Assembly (NCBI GenBank): GCA_009922615.1
Contig: RFVF01000001.1
Location: 1 to 64,000 of the forward strand
Direction of reading: 5' to 3'
From: Pseudomonadota bacterium
GTDB taxonomy: Bacteria > Verrucomicrobiota > Verrucomicrobiia > Limisphaerales > SXTU01
DNA length: 64,000 nucleotides
The notes under the pieces were generated by a model that worked only from the letters and a program-made list of their open reading frames with translations, was not told the origin of the DNA and did no database searches. Of this stretch, positions 63,433-64,000 are shown piece after piece (the first letter of the stretch is position 1; each line of letters starts with the position of its first letter). The position numbers and the translations under genes are program-made.

Positions 63433-64000
63433 ATGAGCAATCGTTTCTCCAATCGCCGCGGCACCCACCGCTTCCGCCCCACTGGTGGCCTCAACCCCAA
63501 CGCCAAGCCGGACCGCGCCGCGCTGCAAGCCCGCCTCGCCGCCACGGGGGGCGGCCAGGCCAGCGGGGACGAATCCGTCTTCGCGCGCGGCCGCGAGCAT
63601 GAAATCCGCCGCGCGGAAAACCTCGCCGCCGGCCTGCCCGCCGAGGGCGAGCATCAGCCCGCGCCTAAGCCCGCCGGCCGCCACGACTATCGCGAGCCGA
63701 ATCTCGAAGCGCCCGAGGAGGCCAACCCCGAGGAAGAGGGTGAGTTCAAGCCCGTCGAGGTCAAGGAACAGCGCAAAGGGCTGCTCGCCTCCATCAAACA
63801 CGCCGCACAAAAGGTCGTGACGAAGGTGAAGAAGCTGATGAAGCCCGAGGTGAAGGTTCACAAGGAAGTCATCATCAACGCCGAGTCGCTCGAGACGCGC
63901 GTGGCCGTGCTTGAGGATGGCCGGCTCGAGGAGTTCACCATCGAGCGCACCACTGAGGAGCGGCTGGTCGGCAGCATCTACAAGGGCAAGATTCGCAACT
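63433..64000 (+). CDS. Ribonuclease E/G family protein (3' end outside window)
   Basis: The first 189 residues are seen. The N-terminal ~130 residues are a charged, proline- and glutamate-rich extension (RNRRGTHRFRP-like start, EEANPEEEGEFKPVEVKEQRKG) without a known domain. Then the catalytic part begins: KEVIINAESLETRVAVLEDG RLEEFTIERTTEERLVGSIYKGKIRN, the S1/RNase H start common to RNase E and G. It processes rRNA and degrades mRNA. It lies six bases after rodA, an arrangement (rod operon then RNase G) known in other bacteria. Confidence 0.9.
   Translation, partial: MSNRFSNRRGTHRFRPTGGLNPNAKPDRAALQARLAATGGGQASGDESVFARGREHEIRRAENLAAGLPAEGEHQPAPKPAGRHDYREPNLEAPEEANPEEEGEFKPVEVKEQRKGLLASIKHAAQKVVTKVKKLMKPEVKVHKEVIINAESLETRVAVLEDGRLEEFTIERTTEERLVGSIYKGKIRN

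Noticed and set aside
1-64000. tRNA, rRNA, insertion sequences, integrase and replication origin
   Set aside because: I looked for cloverleaf-like stretches, transposase motifs and DnaA boxes by eye and found none that I could support; a tRNAscan or profile search could still find something missed.

Overview
The window is GC-rich, almost fully coding chromosomal DNA. It looks like a member of the Verrucomicrobiota, probably near the Limisphaerales/Pedosphaeraceae; this placement is inference. The clues are a single-haem cytochrome fused to leucine-rich repeats, three solitary prepilin-like proteins with the [13 protein letters not shown] start, a cyanobacterial/plant-type long IspH, a chemosensory operon, an mreBCD-pbp2-rodA-RNase E/G cluster, and many large intergenic hairpins. 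There are no rRNA, tRNA, CRISPR, transposase or integrase genes that I can see.

Layout. 1-6.4 kb is accessory in character: the 3' part of a hybrid sensor kinase, a 1.2-kb-residue surface protein with seven cadherin-like repeats and a clear terminator, and a frameshifted kinase remnant. 6.4-12 kb holds an RNA 2'-O-methyltransferase, citramalate synthase (cimA) and valyl-tRNA synthetase (valS, with a hairpin repeat inside the reading frame). 12-18.3 kb holds a cytochrome/LRR protein, an enolase-superfamily enzyme, a radical SAM protein, a universal stress protein, a rhomboid protease and a formamidase-family enzyme.

18.4-30.6 kb is a chemosensory block: porin, small phosphate-binding-like periplasmic protein, MCP, CheA (two Hpt and two CheW domains), CheW, second MCP, CheB and CheR. 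It ends against a convergent receiver-class III nucleotide cyclase. No CheY-only gene or flagellar gene is present, so the likely output is cyclic nucleotide rather than a motor, although this is inference.

30.7-50.8 kb is mixed metabolism and envelope: a cyclase-family hydrolase, prepilin-like genes (one broken), an MFS transporter, a CNT nucleoside transporter, a sugar isomerase-like protein, glnS, ispH, dgt, an SH3 protein, folD, a LysM/TPR lipoprotein and an orphan ABC ATPase. 50.9-53.2 kb is an Hsp70 followed in the same frame, just past its stop codon, by a 21-bp tandem repeat encoding heptapeptides. 53.3-56.8 kb is less dense, with small phage-like genes, a frameshifted LuxR-type regulator, a protein of unknown family and a prenyltransferase-fold protein. 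56.9-64 kb has an esterase, then mreB, mreC, mreD, mrdA (PBP2), rodA and the start of an RNase E/G gene, which form the rod-shape operon.

The most unusual pattern is a set of at least eight imperfect inverted repeats of several unrelated sequence families. They sit mostly within a few bases of stop or start codons and sometimes inside genes (valS, the 5' end of the LuxR regulator, perhaps the Hsp70, and the last codons of folD).
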